The notes beneath the pieces are model-generated. The model was not told the origin of the DNA. It ran no database searches and saw nothing but the letters and a program-made list of their open reading frames with translations. A stretch of DNA of 64,000 nucleotides, from positions 62,001-126,000 of the forward strand of contig DAHG01000025.1 in assembly GCA_002495885.1 (NCBI GenBank), given 5' to 3'. Every line of letters starts with the position of its first letter. Within the stretch, counting starts at the first letter, position 1. The translations under genes and the position numbers were made by a program. Source of the DNA: Methanocellaceae archaeon UBA148 (GTDB lineage Archaea > Halobacteriota > UBA148). Of the stretch, positions 38,050-46,975 are shown in pieces.

Positions 38050-38502
38050 TTGAATATGAAAAGAATTACCCCGTTGGTCGGATTAATTTCAATATTATTG
38101 GTAAGTGGTTGTATTACGCAACTTTCAGATCAAGAATTGACTTTTGAAACTATCTCAAAAGGAGTTATCAGCGGCCACGATGAAAGAAAGGACTACGTGA
38201 TAATGGATCCATCTGAATGGGGAAATTTATGGGGTAAAGTGCACTCCAGAGTTTTACCCACACCGAACCTCCCTGATGTCAACTTCGAGGATGAAATAGT
38301 CATTGCCGTCTTTCAGGGCAGTCATTCTACCGGGGGATACGCCATTGAAATCACACAAATCGTTGAAAAAGAGAATTCCGTAGAGGTATTTGTTAAGGAA
38401 ACGTCACCTTCACCAGAATCCATAGTAACTCAGGCATTCACCCAACCTTACCATATTGTCAAAGTCAAAAGAGTTGACAAAGAAGTTGTATTTAGAAGAT
38501 AG
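38050..38502 (+). CDS. Putative lipoprotein with PrcB-like C-terminal domain
   Basis: The 150-residue product has a signal peptide and lipobox (LISILLVSGC, Cys21). The mature part contains VIMDPSEWGNLWGKVHS and ends VTQAFTQPYHIVKVKRVDKE, with an IAVFQGSHSTGGYAIEITQI strand region. This matches the PrcB C-terminal-like domain (protease complex subunit family). It would sit on the outer face of the membrane. It may be co-transcribed with the acetyltransferase 47 bp upstream. Confidence 0.72.
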   Translation: MNMKRITPLVGLISILLVSGCITQLSDQELTFETISKGVISGHDERKDYVIMDPSEWGNLWGKVHSRVLPTPNLPDVNFEDEIVIAVFQGSHSTGGYAIEITQIVEKENSVEVFVKETSPSPESIVTQAFTQPYHIVKVKRVDKEVVFRR

Positions 38503-38676
38503 ACTCACTGTACTGGTTGACTTCTGCGAATGGCTTCTCGCTTTTTATGCATCGATAGAAGTAGTGAATGTGTATATTTGGAAAATTACTCCTAAGAAGA
38601 TAGTTTCGAAATTAATTATCTGAAAATGCTCTAATAAGACTTATAATCCCTATTTACATGATGGTGTTGCGATCAT

Positions 38677-39237
38677 ATGTCTCATCATATCCACATCAAT
38701 CCAGACTATAATTATAGAGTAGAGTTTCGCAGGATTAATAATCCCTCTCTCGAATTCAACTCGGGTCAAATGACAATCGTTTTGCCAAAGGGAGCAAAGC
38801 CAGATGATGTCATACAGAAATACAAATCCTGGATAGAACAAGTCCATTCAAGCATTCAATGCGCTTTAGAGGTGGCCAAAAAAATGAATTTAGAAAATAG
38901 GGCCCAGCCACAATTCAGACAGCTTGTTTGGCAACTCGCAGAGAAATATTCCGTGGAACTCGGTGTCAATTTCTATAAGATATATTTCAAGAAGATGGAT
39001 AAAAAGTGGGCGAGTTGTGGCACAGATGGAAATCTCACGTTCAACACCCTAATGAAGCGGTTACCTGAAAATTTAATAGAATATGTGGTCTTCCACGAAA
39101 TTACACACCGCAAAGAAATGAATCATGGTAAATATTTCTGGAGAATTGTATCCAACAAGTACCCTGCGCATAAGAGGATGGAAATGAATCTGTTTGTATA
39201 CTGGTTACTAGTGAAAGGGGGTGCTTCTCAGGATTGA
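38677..39237 (+). CDS. YgjP/SprT-like zinc metallopeptidase (DUF45)
   Basis: A 186-residue member of the YgjP (WLM-related) family. The zinc motif reads VVFHEITHRKEMNHGKYFWR, with HExxH and a downstream histidine. The preceding MDKKWASCGTDGNLTFNTLM is the family's conserved WGSCS-like segment. It is predicted to be a soluble metalloprotease; bacterial YgjP is poorly characterised. It stands alone. Confidence 0.82.
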   Translation: MSHHIHINPDYNYRVEFRRINNPSLEFNSGQMTIVLPKGAKPDDVIQKYKSWIEQVHSSIQCALEVAKKMNLENRAQPQFRQLVWQLAEKYSVELGVNFYKIYFKKMDKKWASCGTDGNLTFNTLMKRLPENLIEYVVFHEITHRKEMNHGKYFWRIVSNKYPAHKRMEMNLFVYWLLVKGGASQD

Positions 39238-39506
39238 AGATTAAGTTTTAATTTTTTTAGTATTCCTCAAATTTACTGATTGTTTTTGTTTAAGCAGAAA
39301 GGATATTTTGGCGATGTATGTCCCAAAAAAGGTTTAAATGCGAAATGTTAAAGTATAGGGATTTTTTTATATAATATAGGATGGTTGCAGATAAAACTGA
39401 GAAAGAAAAAGAAAAACCAATTCAAGAAGCATCAAAGCGTGCAAAAGTTGAAATTAAAAGATGTCTAGGCATAATCAAAAAATGTATTAATACCAAGTCC
39501 TTTGTC

Positions 39507-39517
39507 TTTTTTTTTTT
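39507..39517 (+). terminator. T11 tract
   Basis: A run of 11 T on the plus strand lies just before the convergent tRNA-Ser gene. Oligo-T on the coding strand is the main intrinsic archaeal termination signal, so it may stop plus-strand transcripts from 39.2-39.5 kb. Confidence 0.45.
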
Positions 39518-39526
39518 CCAAATCCA

Positions 39527-39613
39527 CGCCGGGAGAGGGATTTGAACCCTCGTGTCCCGAAGGGACACTGGTTTAGCAAACCAGCGCCTTAGACCAGACT
39601 TGGCTATCCCGAC
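39527..39613 (-). tRNA. tRNA-Ser (anticodon GCT)
   Basis: The 87-nt cloverleaf has acceptor arms GTCGGGA / TCCCGGC with G73 as discriminator. The anticodon arm is CTGGT-TTGCTAA-ACCAG, giving GCT. A long variable arm (TGTCCCTTCGGGACA) is typical of serine tRNAs. The T arm is GAGGG-TTCAAAT-CCCTC. CCA is not encoded. It lies 58 nt downstream of SRP RNA on the same strand. Confidence 0.96.
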
Positions 39614-39641
39614 TTCCTATATCATCCATGTGTTTAAACGA

Positions 39642-39653
39642 GATAAATAATTT
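39642..39653 (-). promoter_or_regulatory. Possible TATA box for tRNA-Ser
   Basis: On the minus strand the sequence reads AAATTATTTATC, about 35 bp upstream of the tRNA 5' end and just past the SRP RNA 3' end. It fits an archaeal box A, though co-transcription from the SRP RNA promoter is also possible. Confidence 0.4.
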
Positions 39654-39671
39654 TGCTTGATTATGTTAAGT

Positions 39672-39987
39672 AGTGGGCATGCTTTTCGGTCGCAGCTCTC
39701 CCTCCAACCAGTGATCCAAAAACCCGTCTCAACCCCGCAACCCTGCGAACGCCAGTATTCCACGGTGGGTCTGCTTCCTTCCGGACCTGGACCGGTGCCC
39801 ATGGTTAAGTTGTAAGGACAGGCCCTACAGCCAGCCCCCACACCAAATGCCAACCCCGTAGGACGAGGCTTCACAGTAAAGTTCTTAGATTTAATTGAAG
39901 TTAAAACTTCTCCCGCCAAGCTTCGCCTCTCGCCTATCGACGTTTTCGAGTTACAAGTGACGCCGAGCCACCCAGGCTAGCCCACCA
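39672..39987 (-). ncRNA. ffs: Signal recognition particle RNA (7S RNA)
   Basis: The minus strand contains the universally conserved helix 8 sequence CCAGGTCCGGAAGGAAGCAG, with the GGAAG tetraloop region that binds SRP54. The 5' Alu domain has the archaeal pattern GTGGGCTAGCCTGGGTGGCT and TGTAACTCGAAA. The ends pair (GTGGGC near 39985 with GCCCAC near 39675), closing a molecule of about 315 nt. The ends are estimates. SRP RNA next to tRNA-Ser occurs in other archaea. Confidence 0.93.
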
Positions 39988-40007
39988 ATTTGATATCGAA
40001 TCCGAAA

Positions 40008-40018
40008 CTAAATAAACC
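40008..40018 (-). promoter_or_regulatory. Probable TATA box for SRP RNA
   Basis: The minus strand reads GGTTTATTTAG, centred about 26 bp before the inferred 5' end of SRP RNA near 39987. The spacing is right for an archaeal box A promoter. Confidence 0.55.
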
Positions 40019-40092
40019 TATCGCACCGAGATTTTGAAAAGCCTCGAAAGAGAGATGCGTCCTATTCCAAAGCAATAAACTTATCATGCTGT

Positions 40093-40356
40093 ATGCGAAT
40101 AGGTGAAAGGATGATTGAAGAATTGGTCGGATATGTGACTGGAAACACGAAGAGAGTGCAAATCATACAGGTATTGGGAAAAGGGGAACTTGAAGTTGGC
40201 AAAGTTGCCAAGATAACACATACACCTGAAAGATTAGCTGCGAAGACCCTCAAGGACTTAGAAGAAAGAGGTCTGATCAAGGCTGATGGCAAAAACAAAA
40301 AATACACCCTAACAGACGTCGGTGTTGAAGTAGAAAATAGGATTAAAAGTTTGTGA
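40093..40356 (+). CDS. Small winged-helix protein
   Basis: The 87-residue product has a single winged helix-turn-helix. The recognition-helix region is EVGKVAKITHTPERLAAKTL followed by a beta-wing DLEERGLIKADGKNKKYTLT. Such archaeal mini-regulators resemble ArsR/MarR-type DNA-binding domains. No effector domain is present, so it probably binds DNA as a dimer. Targets are unknown. It is divergent from SRP RNA and ends nine bases before tRNA-Pro. Confidence 0.68.
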   Translation: MRIGERMIEELVGYVTGNTKRVQIIQVLGKGELEVGKVAKITHTPERLAAKTLKDLEERGLIKADGKNKKYTLTDVGVEVENRIKSL

Positions 40357-40365
40357 TTAACTAGT

Positions 40366-40439
40366 GGGGCTGTAGGGTAGCCTGGTTATCCTATGAGACT
40401 GGGGGTCTCGTGACTGGAGTTCAAATCTCCGCAGCCCCA
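40366..40439 (+). tRNA. tRNA-Pro (anticodon GGG)
   Basis: A 74-nt cloverleaf with acceptor GGGGCTG / CAGCCCC and discriminator A. The anticodon arm is TGAGA-CTGGGGG-TCTCG with anticodon GGG. The T arm is TGGAG-TTCAAAT-CTCCG. Part of the T arm (40413-40429) recurs exactly 1 kb downstream at 41434-41450. Confidence 0.94.
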
Positions 40440-40492
40440 TCCAGAAAAGCTTCTAACTCATTTCATTCCGGGATGATGAGACATCCTACAGA

Positions 40493-41218
40493 TTATTTAG
40501 GACGTTCTGGATCCAACAGAAAACCAAGCGTTGAGCTTAATACTGTGATTGTGATGGGTCTGGGTATAGTCTCTTTTTCTGGGTGTACGGAAAATATCTT
40601 ATAGGTGTTGCATAATTCTAAAAGTGGCTCATGCCTTTTTGGAATGATATTTCTGTATTTCTCTTTATTATTTAGATATTCGCTCATCAACTGCCCTAAT
40701 GTCATTTCATCGAGCTGCATTTCTTTGGGTTGAGTCGATTTCATAAGGGCTAAGAGCCTGTATTCTATTGCACAGACTGCCATCGCTACTGTCGAGTTAT
40801 TACATCCTTCTAAATAGCAATGGATTGACTCATCTAATCTTTTAGTTTCAGTAGGGTTTAGAATGAAAAGCCTTTCTCTTATCTCGCTCTCTGCAACCTG
40901 AAAAATATTTTTTACACAGGTTATATTCTCTTCAAACTTACTTTTCTCAGAAAGATGAGCCGGGTCATTCAACTTTTGAATATGTCCTCTTAGAGTGTTT
41001 TTGCTTTCCTCTAAATGTTTAACTCCAAACATATCACATATTTCCGCTATTCCTCTCAACAAATCAAATCTTTTCCTATAGTGAGGATAATAACAGAAAC
41101 CTGGATGGGTTTTATAATAATCTTTATTGTAATAATTTCTTACAGTATCCTCCTTCAACCTATCACATAGTTCTACGATGCTTTGTAACGATTCTATATA
41201 ATTTATACAATACTCCAT
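40493..41218 (-). CDS. HEPN-like protein of unknown function
   Basis: A 241-residue, largely helical protein with no firm family. The C-terminal half has the look of HEPN/DUF4145-type domains: ESIHCYLEGCNNSTVAMAVC, then IEYRLLALM, then a conserved RHE and FSVHPEKETIP near the end, where HEPN proteins have their R-H motif. The N-terminal half has several aromatic residues (FCYYPHYRKRFDLLRGIAEI). HEPN proteins are often RNases in defence or toxin systems. No partner gene is present. It lies between tRNA-Pro and a copied tRNA fragment, suggesting acquired DNA. Confidence 0.5.
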   Translation of the reverse strand: MEYCINYIESLQSIVELCDRLKEDTVRNYYNKDYYKTHPGFCYYPHYRKRFDLLRGIAEICDMFGVKHLEESKNTLRGHIQKLNDPAHLSEKSKFEENITCVKNIFQVAESEIRERLFILNPTETKRLDESIHCYLEGCNNSTVAMAVCAIEYRLLALMKSTQPKEMQLDEMTLGQLMSEYLNNKEKYRNIIPKRHEPLLELCNTYKIFSVHPEKETIPRPITITVLSSTLGFLLDPERPK

Positions 41219-41433
41219 GGACCTTTAGTCACCTCTTCTAAAATATTGTATTAAGCTTTCATTTTATTAATTAGTTTTCCTATACTTGCCTTAGACTTAT
41301 CAGATTTATAGTACATAAATTCTTAGTTTACTCTCAAATAAAAGAGGACCCATATCTTGGTTGCAAAAGGAGATTGATGGAAATCTTGTGAAGTTTGCAA
41401 TTCTTGAATTTTGCATAGTTCATTTCATCCTTT

Positions 41434-41450
41434 ACTGGAGTTCAAATCTC
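41434..41450 (+). repeat. 17-bp copy of the tRNA-Pro T-arm (candidate attachment-site scar)
   Basis: The sequence ACTGGAGTTCAAATCTC is identical to 40413-40429 in the tRNA-Pro gene. It lies about 1 kb downstream, beyond the HEPN-like gene. Direct repeats of a tRNA 3' half are the usual mark of integrase-mediated insertion. The acceptor end of the tRNA is not duplicated and no integrase is present, so a remnant is likely. Confidence 0.55.
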
Positions 41451-41528
41451 AGAATTCTCCTAAAAATACGTCTAATGTCGATTCCGTATTCGTTAAATTT
41501 ATAACCTTTTAGGTTTTTTCCTTATCAA

Positions 41529-42239
41529 ATGAGTGCTAAAGACATTCGTAGGAGATTAGCAGAGAAAATGGCAGGGGAAATCACACTATCCGAGGACCCT
41601 GGTGAAACCCTTAAAAAGTGGCGAAAAAACTTTGAAATTTCGCAGATCGATCTCTCAAAATATTTAGAGATATCCCCATCTGTCATCAGTGACTATGAGT
41701 CTGGAAGGAGAAAATCTCCTGGTACCTTGATTGTTGGCAGAATAGTAGATGCATTACTAGAATTAGACTTGCGAAAGGGGGGTAAAAAACTTAGCTCCTA
41801 TGGGAATATCTTGCGCAGTGGATTCGATGCCAATGCAATTTATGATATGTATGAATATTCGACGCCGCTTCTACTTGAAAATTTCGCCAAACTTATCCAA
41901 GCCGATAAGATAGTTGGAAATTTCAACAAGGTGATTAACGGCTACACCATCATAGACAGTATAAAAGCGATTCTGGAATTGTCCTCAAATGAATTCTATA
42001 GACTGTATGGATGGTCTACAGAGAGGGCATTGATTTTCACCAAGCTATCGACTGGCAAATCTCCGATGGTGGCTATCAGGGTCGCCAACCTAAAACCCGG
42101 GGCTGTCGTACTCCAAGGACTTAGCAGATCAGAAATAGATCTGACTGCGAGAAAGATAGCAGAAATAGAGCAAATCCCATTAATGAGTACTGCTCTACCC
42201 ATACAACAACTTATCGAAGCTTTGAGGAGTGGAAAATGA
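41529..42239 (+). CDS. HTH transcriptional regulator (COG1709 family)
   Basis: The 236-residue protein has an XRE-type helix-turn-helix near residues 30-70 ([32 protein letters not shown]). A conserved C-terminal domain of about 120 residues contains [20 protein letters not shown] and [23 protein letters not shown]1709 regulators sit next to HMG-CoA synthase in many euryarchaea. It overlaps the HMG-CoA synthase start by four bases, so it is the first gene of the mevalonate operon and may control it. That regulatory role is inference from context. Confidence 0.85.
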   Translation: MSAKDIRRRLAEKMAGEITLSEDPGETLKKWRKNFEISQIDLSKYLEISPSVISDYESGRRKSPGTLIVGRIVDALLELDLRKGGKKLSSYGNILRSGFDANAIYDMYEYSTPLLLENFAKLIQADKIVGNFNKVINGYTIIDSIKAILELSSNEFYRLYGWSTERALIFTKLSTGKSPMVAIRVANLKPGAVVLQGLSRSEIDLTARKIAEIEQIPLMSTALPIQQLIEALRSGK

Positions 42240-43270
42240 GCATCGGAATCACAAGCTATGGGGTATATATTCCCCGTTATAGGATCAAGGTAGAGGAAAT
42301 TGCGAGAGTGTGGGGAGATGATCCCGAAAATATCAAAAGAGGGTTAGGGGTATGTGAAAAATCAGTGCCTGACATGGATGAGGACACTGCGACAATCGCA
42401 GTCGAGGCAGCTAGAAACGCCATTCGTCGCAACAACACAAATCCTAAAGAAGTCGGGGCGATCTATGTGGGATCAGAGAGTCACCCCTATGTTGTTAAGC
42501 CAACCGCGACCATAGTCGCAGAGGCGATTGGAGCGACACCCTATTTAACTGCGGCAGATTTCGAGTTCGCTTGCAAAGCTGGCACTGCTGCAATCCAAGC
42601 CTGTATGGGTGAAGTTGCTGCTGGGTTTATCGAGTATGGTATGGCAATTGGGTCAGATGTCTCGCAGGCTGCGCCCGGGGATGCCCTTGAATATACGGCA
42701 GCAGCAGGAGGTGCCGCGTATATTATCGGAAAAAAGAACCTCATCGCCGAAATAGAAGATACTTTTTCTTTTACGACTGACACACCAGACTTCTGGCGTC
42801 GTGAGGGGATGAGCTATCCACTACATGGCGGCAGATTTACTGGCGAGCCCGCGTATTTTAGGCACATCGTTTCCGCGACAAAAGGTCTGATGGAAAAGAT
42901 TGATGTGAAACCGGGCGACTACGACTTTGTGGTATTTCACCAACCTAACGGCAAATTCCCTATTCGCGTAGCAAAAAAACTTGGGTTCACCAAAGAGCAG
43001 ATTCAACCAGGTTTAATAGTGCCAACGTTAGGCAACACATACTCTGCTTCATCCTTGATCAGTCTTGCAGCTGTTTTAGATGAGGCAGAGCAGGGCTCCA
43101 GAATACTCATGACATCATTTGGATCTGGAGCAGGTAGCGATTCATTTAGTATGGTTATCACGGAGGGGATAGACGAAATGAGAGATAAAGCACCAACTGT
43201 CCAAGAATTATTGAAGGGTGCACGATACTTAGACTATGCACTATATGCAAAGCACAAAGGTGTGATGTAG
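42236..43270 (+). CDS. Hydroxymethylglutaryl-CoA synthase, archaeal type
   Basis: Condenses acetyl-CoA with acetoacetyl-CoA to HMG-CoA, the first committed mevalonate step for archaeal lipids. The 344-residue thiolase-fold enzyme starts [20 protein letters not shown]. The nucleophilic Cys lies in [20 protein letters not shown], the catalytic His in [20 protein letters not shown], and [19 protein letters not shown] follows. In archaea it forms a complex with thiolase and a DUF35 protein that channels acetoacetyl-CoA. Those two genes follow directly. Confidence 0.95.
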   Translation: MSIGITSYGVYIPRYRIKVEEIARVWGDDPENIKRGLGVCEKSVPDMDEDTATIAVEAARNAIRRNNTNPKEVGAIYVGSESHPYVVKPTATIVAEAIGATPYLTAADFEFACKAGTAAIQACMGEVAAGFIEYGMAIGSDVSQAAPGDALEYTAAAGGAAYIIGKKNLIAEIEDTFSFTTDTPDFWRREGMSYPLHGGRFTGEPAYFRHIVSATKGLMEKIDVKPGDYDFVVFHQPNGKFPIRVAKKLGFTKEQIQPGLIVPTLGNTYSASSLISLAAVLDEAEQGSRILMTSFGSGAGSDSFSMVITEGIDEMRDKAPTVQELLKGARYLDYALYAKHKGVM

Positions 43271-44440
43271 GTGAGAGAGGTTGCGATCATTGGAGTGGGA
43301 TGCACAAATTTCGGTGAGATGTGGAACCGATCCTTTCGGGATATCTTCGTCGAAGCAGGACTGAGCGCACTGGAGGATGCATCCGTCGAGGGAGAGGAAA
43401 TCGATGCCCTTTTTGTGGGAAACATGAGCGCAGGCAAATTCATAGACCAGGAGCACATAGGCTCCTTAATAGCGGACTACGCAGGACTGGCGTCGCTACA
43501 TGTGCCCGCCGTTCGCTTAGGGGCAGCATGCGCCTCTGGCGGAGTTGCATTATCGCAGGGAGTGCTTGCGGTCGCTTCCGGATATTATGATATCGTAGTA
43601 GCAGGAGGCGCAGAAAAGATGACTGATGTGGGAACAGGGGGGGCAATAGATGCGCTCGCTTCGGCTGCCGACAGAGAATGGGAAGTTCTTATGGGCGCGA
43701 CTTTTCCGGGCCTATATGCAATGATAGCAAGACTGCACATGCACAAATACGGTACAACGAGAGAGCAACTTGCCATGGTGGCAGTGAAAAATCATCTTAA
43801 TGCGACGATGAATCCAAAAGCGCAATATCGTGGAGAAATATCGATTGACGAGGTTATGAGTTCTTCTCTTGTCGCCGATCCTCTTCGAATTCTAGATTGC
43901 TCTCCCATAACAGACGGCGCAGCAGCCGTAGTGCTTGCACCGGCTGAGATTGCAAAAAAGTACACAGAATCGCCTGTGTACGTGAAGGCATCAGCACAGG
44001 CGACTGATACCATATCCCTCCATGACCGACGAGACATTACTACGTTAGATGCAACAGTATATGCGGCAAAAAAAGCATATAAAATAGCATCCATCAGGCC
44101 GATCGACATAGACTTGGCAGAAGTGCATGATTGTTTCACGATAGGTGAAATTTGTGCAATAGAAGATCTTGGCTTCGTTCCAAAAGGCAATGGTGGACCT
44201 GCCACCGAAGATGGCTTGACAGCGCTGGATGGAAAAATTCCGGTAAACCCTTCTGGAGGCTTGAAGGCATGCGGACATCCGGTTGGCGCAACAGGCATAA
44301 AACAAGCAGTTGAGACAGTCCTTCAGCTAAGAGGAGAGGCTGGTAAGCGGCAAGTTAGTGGAGCAGAGGTAGGTCTAACGCACAACGTTGGTGGAACCGG
44401 AGGAACAGCAGTAGTACATATACTGAGCATAAACAGGTGA
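43271..44440 (+). CDS. Acetoacetyl-CoA thiolase (archaeal SCP2-like type)
   Basis: A 389-residue thiolase that makes acetoacetyl-CoA. The acyl-accepting Cys is in [20 protein letters not shown], the HDCF motif in [20 protein letters not shown], and the C-terminal His and GTG-type loop in [20 protein letters not shown] and [15 protein letters not shown]. It starts with GTG immediately after the HMG-CoA synthase stop. Its position supports membership of the thiolase/HMG-CoA synthase/DUF35 complex. Confidence 0.95.
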   Translation: MREVAIIGVGCTNFGEMWNRSFRDIFVEAGLSALEDASVEGEEIDALFVGNMSAGKFIDQEHIGSLIADYAGLASLHVPAVRLGAACASGGVALSQGVLAVASGYYDIVVAGGAEKMTDVGTGGAIDALASAADREWEVLMGATFPGLYAMIARLHMHKYGTTREQLAMVAVKNHLNATMNPKAQYRGEISIDEVMSSSLVADPLRILDCSPITDGAAAVVLAPAEIAKKYTESPVYVKASAQATDTISLHDRRDITTLDATVYAAKKAYKIASIRPIDIDLAEVHDCFTIGEICAIEDLGFVPKGNGGPATEDGLTALDGKIPVNPSGGLKACGHPVGATGIKQAVETVLQLRGEAGKRQVSGAEVGLTHNVGGTGGTAVVHILSINR

Positions 44441-44444
44441 TCGT

Positions 44445-44837
44445 ATGGCAGTCCCAAGATTTTGGAGAAATATACCTGCAAGGTACAACTTGATAGGAAC
44501 CAAGTGTTTGACGTGTGAGAAATGCTACTTTCCGCCACGTACAACGTGTCCAGCTTGCAGAAGGGCGGGTAAGATAGAGATGCACAAGTTCGAAGGCATC
44601 GGAGAAGTCGTCACTTATACTGTAATCCATTCTGCTTCAGAAGGTTTTGATAGACAGACTCCTTATGTGCTTGCAATAATCAGGTTGGATGAGGGGCCAT
44701 GCATGACAGCTCAGATAGTCTGTGACCCTAATGAGATCGAAATCGGCATGAAGGTGCAATCTATTTTTAGAAAAATAGCTGAGGAAGGTCCAGACGGTGT
44801 TATTTGCTATGGCACAAAGTTCGCGCCAAAGAGGTAA
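44445..44837 (+). CDS. DUF35 OB-fold/zinc-ribbon scaffold protein
   Basis: The 130-residue product has an N-terminal rubredoxin-like zinc ribbon (LIGTKCLTCEKCYFPPRTTC, then PACRRAG) and a C-terminal OB-fold (GEVVTYTVIHSASEGFDRQT). In methanogens the DUF35 protein bridges thiolase and HMG-CoA synthase and holds the shared CoA pantetheine site. Four cysteines are in place. The gene lies five bases after the thiolase. Confidence 0.93.
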   Translation: MAVPRFWRNIPARYNLIGTKCLTCEKCYFPPRTTCPACRRAGKIEMHKFEGIGEVVTYTVIHSASEGFDRQTPYVLAIIRLDEGPCMTAQIVCDPNEIEIGMKVQSIFRKIAEEGPDGVICYGTKFAPKR

Positions 44838-44842
44838 TTTGA

Positions 44843-46114
44843 ATGAAGAAAACGTCAAGGATTTCAGGTTTATATAAACTCAGTCCCCAAGAAAGGTTAG
44901 AAAAGGTAAAGGAATTCACCAACTTGGATGATGAATCGGTTGAAAATATCAGGAAAAGCGGTGCACTGAGTATCGATCAAGCAGATAAAATGATCGAGAA
45001 CGTAATTGGAGTCATAGAACTTCCCTTAGGGATTGCTACAAACTTCGTCATCAATGGAAAAGACTGCCTTATACCAATGGCGATAGAAGAGCCCTCTGTC
45101 ATCGCGGCTGCTAGCAATGGTGCCAAAATGGCGAGAGATAAAGGGGGGTTTACAGCCAATACCACGGAGCAGATAATGATCGGACAGATTCAACTGATTT
45201 GCGAGGATATAGAGGAGGCAAAAAATTCCATCTTGGGTGCAAGAAAACAAATCCTGAAGATGGCAAACGAGCAAAACCCCACCCTGCTCAAACTTGGCGG
45301 TGGAGCCAAAGATATCGAGGTAAGGATTATTGAAACTCCCACGGGCAAAATGGTAATCACTCACTTGCTTGTGGATTGCAGAGATGCCATGGGAGCCAAT
45401 ACGGTCAATACGATGTGCGAGGCGGTGGCATCTCTAATTGAGCGACTGACCTCTGGTAGGGCTTATCTTCGAATAGTATCCAACTTGGCAGACAAGCGAT
45501 TGGCAAGGTCAAAAGCGGTTTTTTCCAAAAAGGCATTAGGAGGAGACGATGTCGTTGATGCTATCCTCCAGGCCTATTATTTTGCTGCTGCGGACCCATA
45601 TCGATGCGCAACCCACAATAAAGGCATAATGAATGGCGTTACTGCAGTAGCCTTAGCGACTGGCAATGACACAAGAGCCGTAGAAGCTGGTGCGCACGCA
45701 TATGCATCTCTCTCAGGCAAATATAGTCCCTTGACAACATATGAAAAAAATGAAGACGGAGATCTGGTTGGAGCGATAGAATTGCCGCTTGCGGTTGGTC
45801 TAGTTGGCGGCGCAACCAAGGTACACCCAGTAGCTATCGCGAACGTGAAGATTCTTGGGGTTAAAACCGTTTCGGAGCTAGCAGAGGTCATGGCATCGGT
45901 TGGCCTGGCACAAAATCTTGCTGCCCTTCGCGCTTTAGCGACAGAAGGGATACAGAGAGGTCACATGTCTTTGCATGCAAAAAACATTGCAGTCATGGCA
46001 GGCTCAACCGGCGATATGGTGGATAGAGTTGCAAATGCTCTGGTCAGAGAAGGACGAATAAGATTGGATAGGGCCAAAGAGCTTCTAGAAGAGCTGTCAG
46101 AGGGTAAGGAATGA
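44843..46114 (+). CDS. hmgA: HMG-CoA reductase (class I)
   Basis: Reduces HMG-CoA to mevalonate with two NADPH. The 423-residue product has the class I motifs ENVIGVIELPLGIATNFVIN (catalytic Glu), DCRDAMGANTVNTMCEAVAS (NADPH/substrate), GGGAKDIEVR and AVGLVGGATKVHPVAI, with the catalytic His in GHMSLHAKNIAVMAG. The start lies five bases after DUF35 stops. Clustering of the whole acetyl-CoA-to-mevalonate route in one operon is striking. Confidence 0.96.
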   Translation: MKKTSRISGLYKLSPQERLEKVKEFTNLDDESVENIRKSGALSIDQADKMIENVIGVIELPLGIATNFVINGKDCLIPMAIEEPSVIAAASNGAKMARDKGGFTANTTEQIMIGQIQLICEDIEEAKNSILGARKQILKMANEQNPTLLKLGGGAKDIEVRIIETPTGKMVITHLLVDCRDAMGANTVNTMCEAVASLIERLTSGRAYLRIVSNLADKRLARSKAVFSKKALGGDDVVDAILQAYYFAAADPYRCATHNKGIMNGVTAVALATGNDTRAVEAGAHAYASLSGKYSPLTTYEKNEDGDLVGAIELPLAVGLVGGATKVHPVAIANVKILGVKTVSELAEVMASVGLAQNLAALRALATEGIQRGHMSLHAKNIAVMAGSTGDMVDRVANALVREGRIRLDRAKELLEELSEGKE

Positions 46115-46908
46115 AAAGGGATAAAGTCCTGGTACCAGGACTGATGGAGATGAAAAGATCAGGAAAAAAAATTACCATGCTTACTGCCTACGACTATCCA
46201 CTAGCACAGATATTGGATGAAGCCGGAATCGATATCTTGTTGGTAGGAGACTCCTTGGGAAACGTTGTCTTGGGTTATGAGAGTACCATTCCCGTAACGA
46301 TGGAGGATATCATCCATCACACAAAAGCAGTTTCCAGGGGCGTAAAGAACGCTTTGGTCGTTAGTGATATGCCTTTTATGTCGTACTTTAGCGCAGAAGA
46401 GGCTCTGAGAAATTCTGGCAGATTGATTCAAGCTGGAGCTGAAGCAGTTAAATTAGAGGGCGGTTTGGCGTTTGAGGATAAAATAAGAGCGCTGACTGAA
46501 GCAGGCATCCCTGTCATGGGGCACATTGGCTTGACGCCTCAATCCATACACCAGATGGGTGGATGTAAAGTTCAGGGCAAGACGCCTGAAGCCGCAAAAA
46601 AGATACTGAATGACGCAAAAGCTGTTGAAAGGGCAGGAGCCTTTTCAATCATACTGGAAGGGGTGCCCTCAAACCTGGCAAAAAATATCACTGAGGAGCT
46701 AAAGGTGCCCACCATTGGCTGTGGTGCCGGGGTTCACTGTGATGGACAGGTTTTGGTAACCCACGATATCCTGGGTTTCTATGATTTCGCCCCCAGATTC
46801 GTGAAGAGATATGCGAACTTGAGAAGTGTCATCTCAGAGGCATCCAGAAAATATAAAGAAGAAGTGGAGGGCGGAGCGTTTCCCACCGATGAGTATAGTT
46901 ATTTATGA
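46111..46908 (+). CDS. panB: 3-methyl-2-oxobutanoate hydroxymethyltransferase (PanB)
   Basis: Makes ketopantoate for coenzyme A from 2-oxoisovalerate and a methylene-folate or methylene-pterin donor. The 265-residue barrel has TMLTAYDYPLAQILDEAGID, ILLVGDSLGNVVLGYESTIP and the catalytic-site region VKLEGG and GHIGLTPQSIHQMGG. The start overlaps the HMG-CoA reductase stop by four bases. Its coupling to the mevalonate genes suggests shared demand for CoA. Its substrate precursor is made by IlvD. Confidence 0.95.
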   Translation: MKRDKVLVPGLMEMKRSGKKITMLTAYDYPLAQILDEAGIDILLVGDSLGNVVLGYESTIPVTMEDIIHHTKAVSRGVKNALVVSDMPFMSYFSAEEALRNSGRLIQAGAEAVKLEGGLAFEDKIRALTEAGIPVMGHIGLTPQSIHQMGGCKVQGKTPEAAKKILNDAKAVERAGAFSIILEGVPSNLAKNITEELKVPTIGCGAGVHCDGQVLVTHDILGFYDFAPRFVKRYANLRSVISEASRKYKEEVEGGAFPTDEYSYL

Positions 46909-46975
46909 TTGAAATCTAACTGATCATCCCTAGAGTAATACCATGCATGGATTTGATAGAGAGAGCGCCAGCCCA

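Noticed and set aside
39381..39545. Lysine/glutamate-rich plus-strand frame before tRNA-Ser (MVADKTEKEKEKPIQEASKR)
   Set aside because: It runs through a T11 tract into the tRNA gene. A TATA-like sequence precedes it, but it looks like a truncated remnant at most.
39617..39919. A 100-codon minus-strand reading frame
   Set aside because: It lies within the SRP RNA gene and its helix 8; the open frame is accidental.
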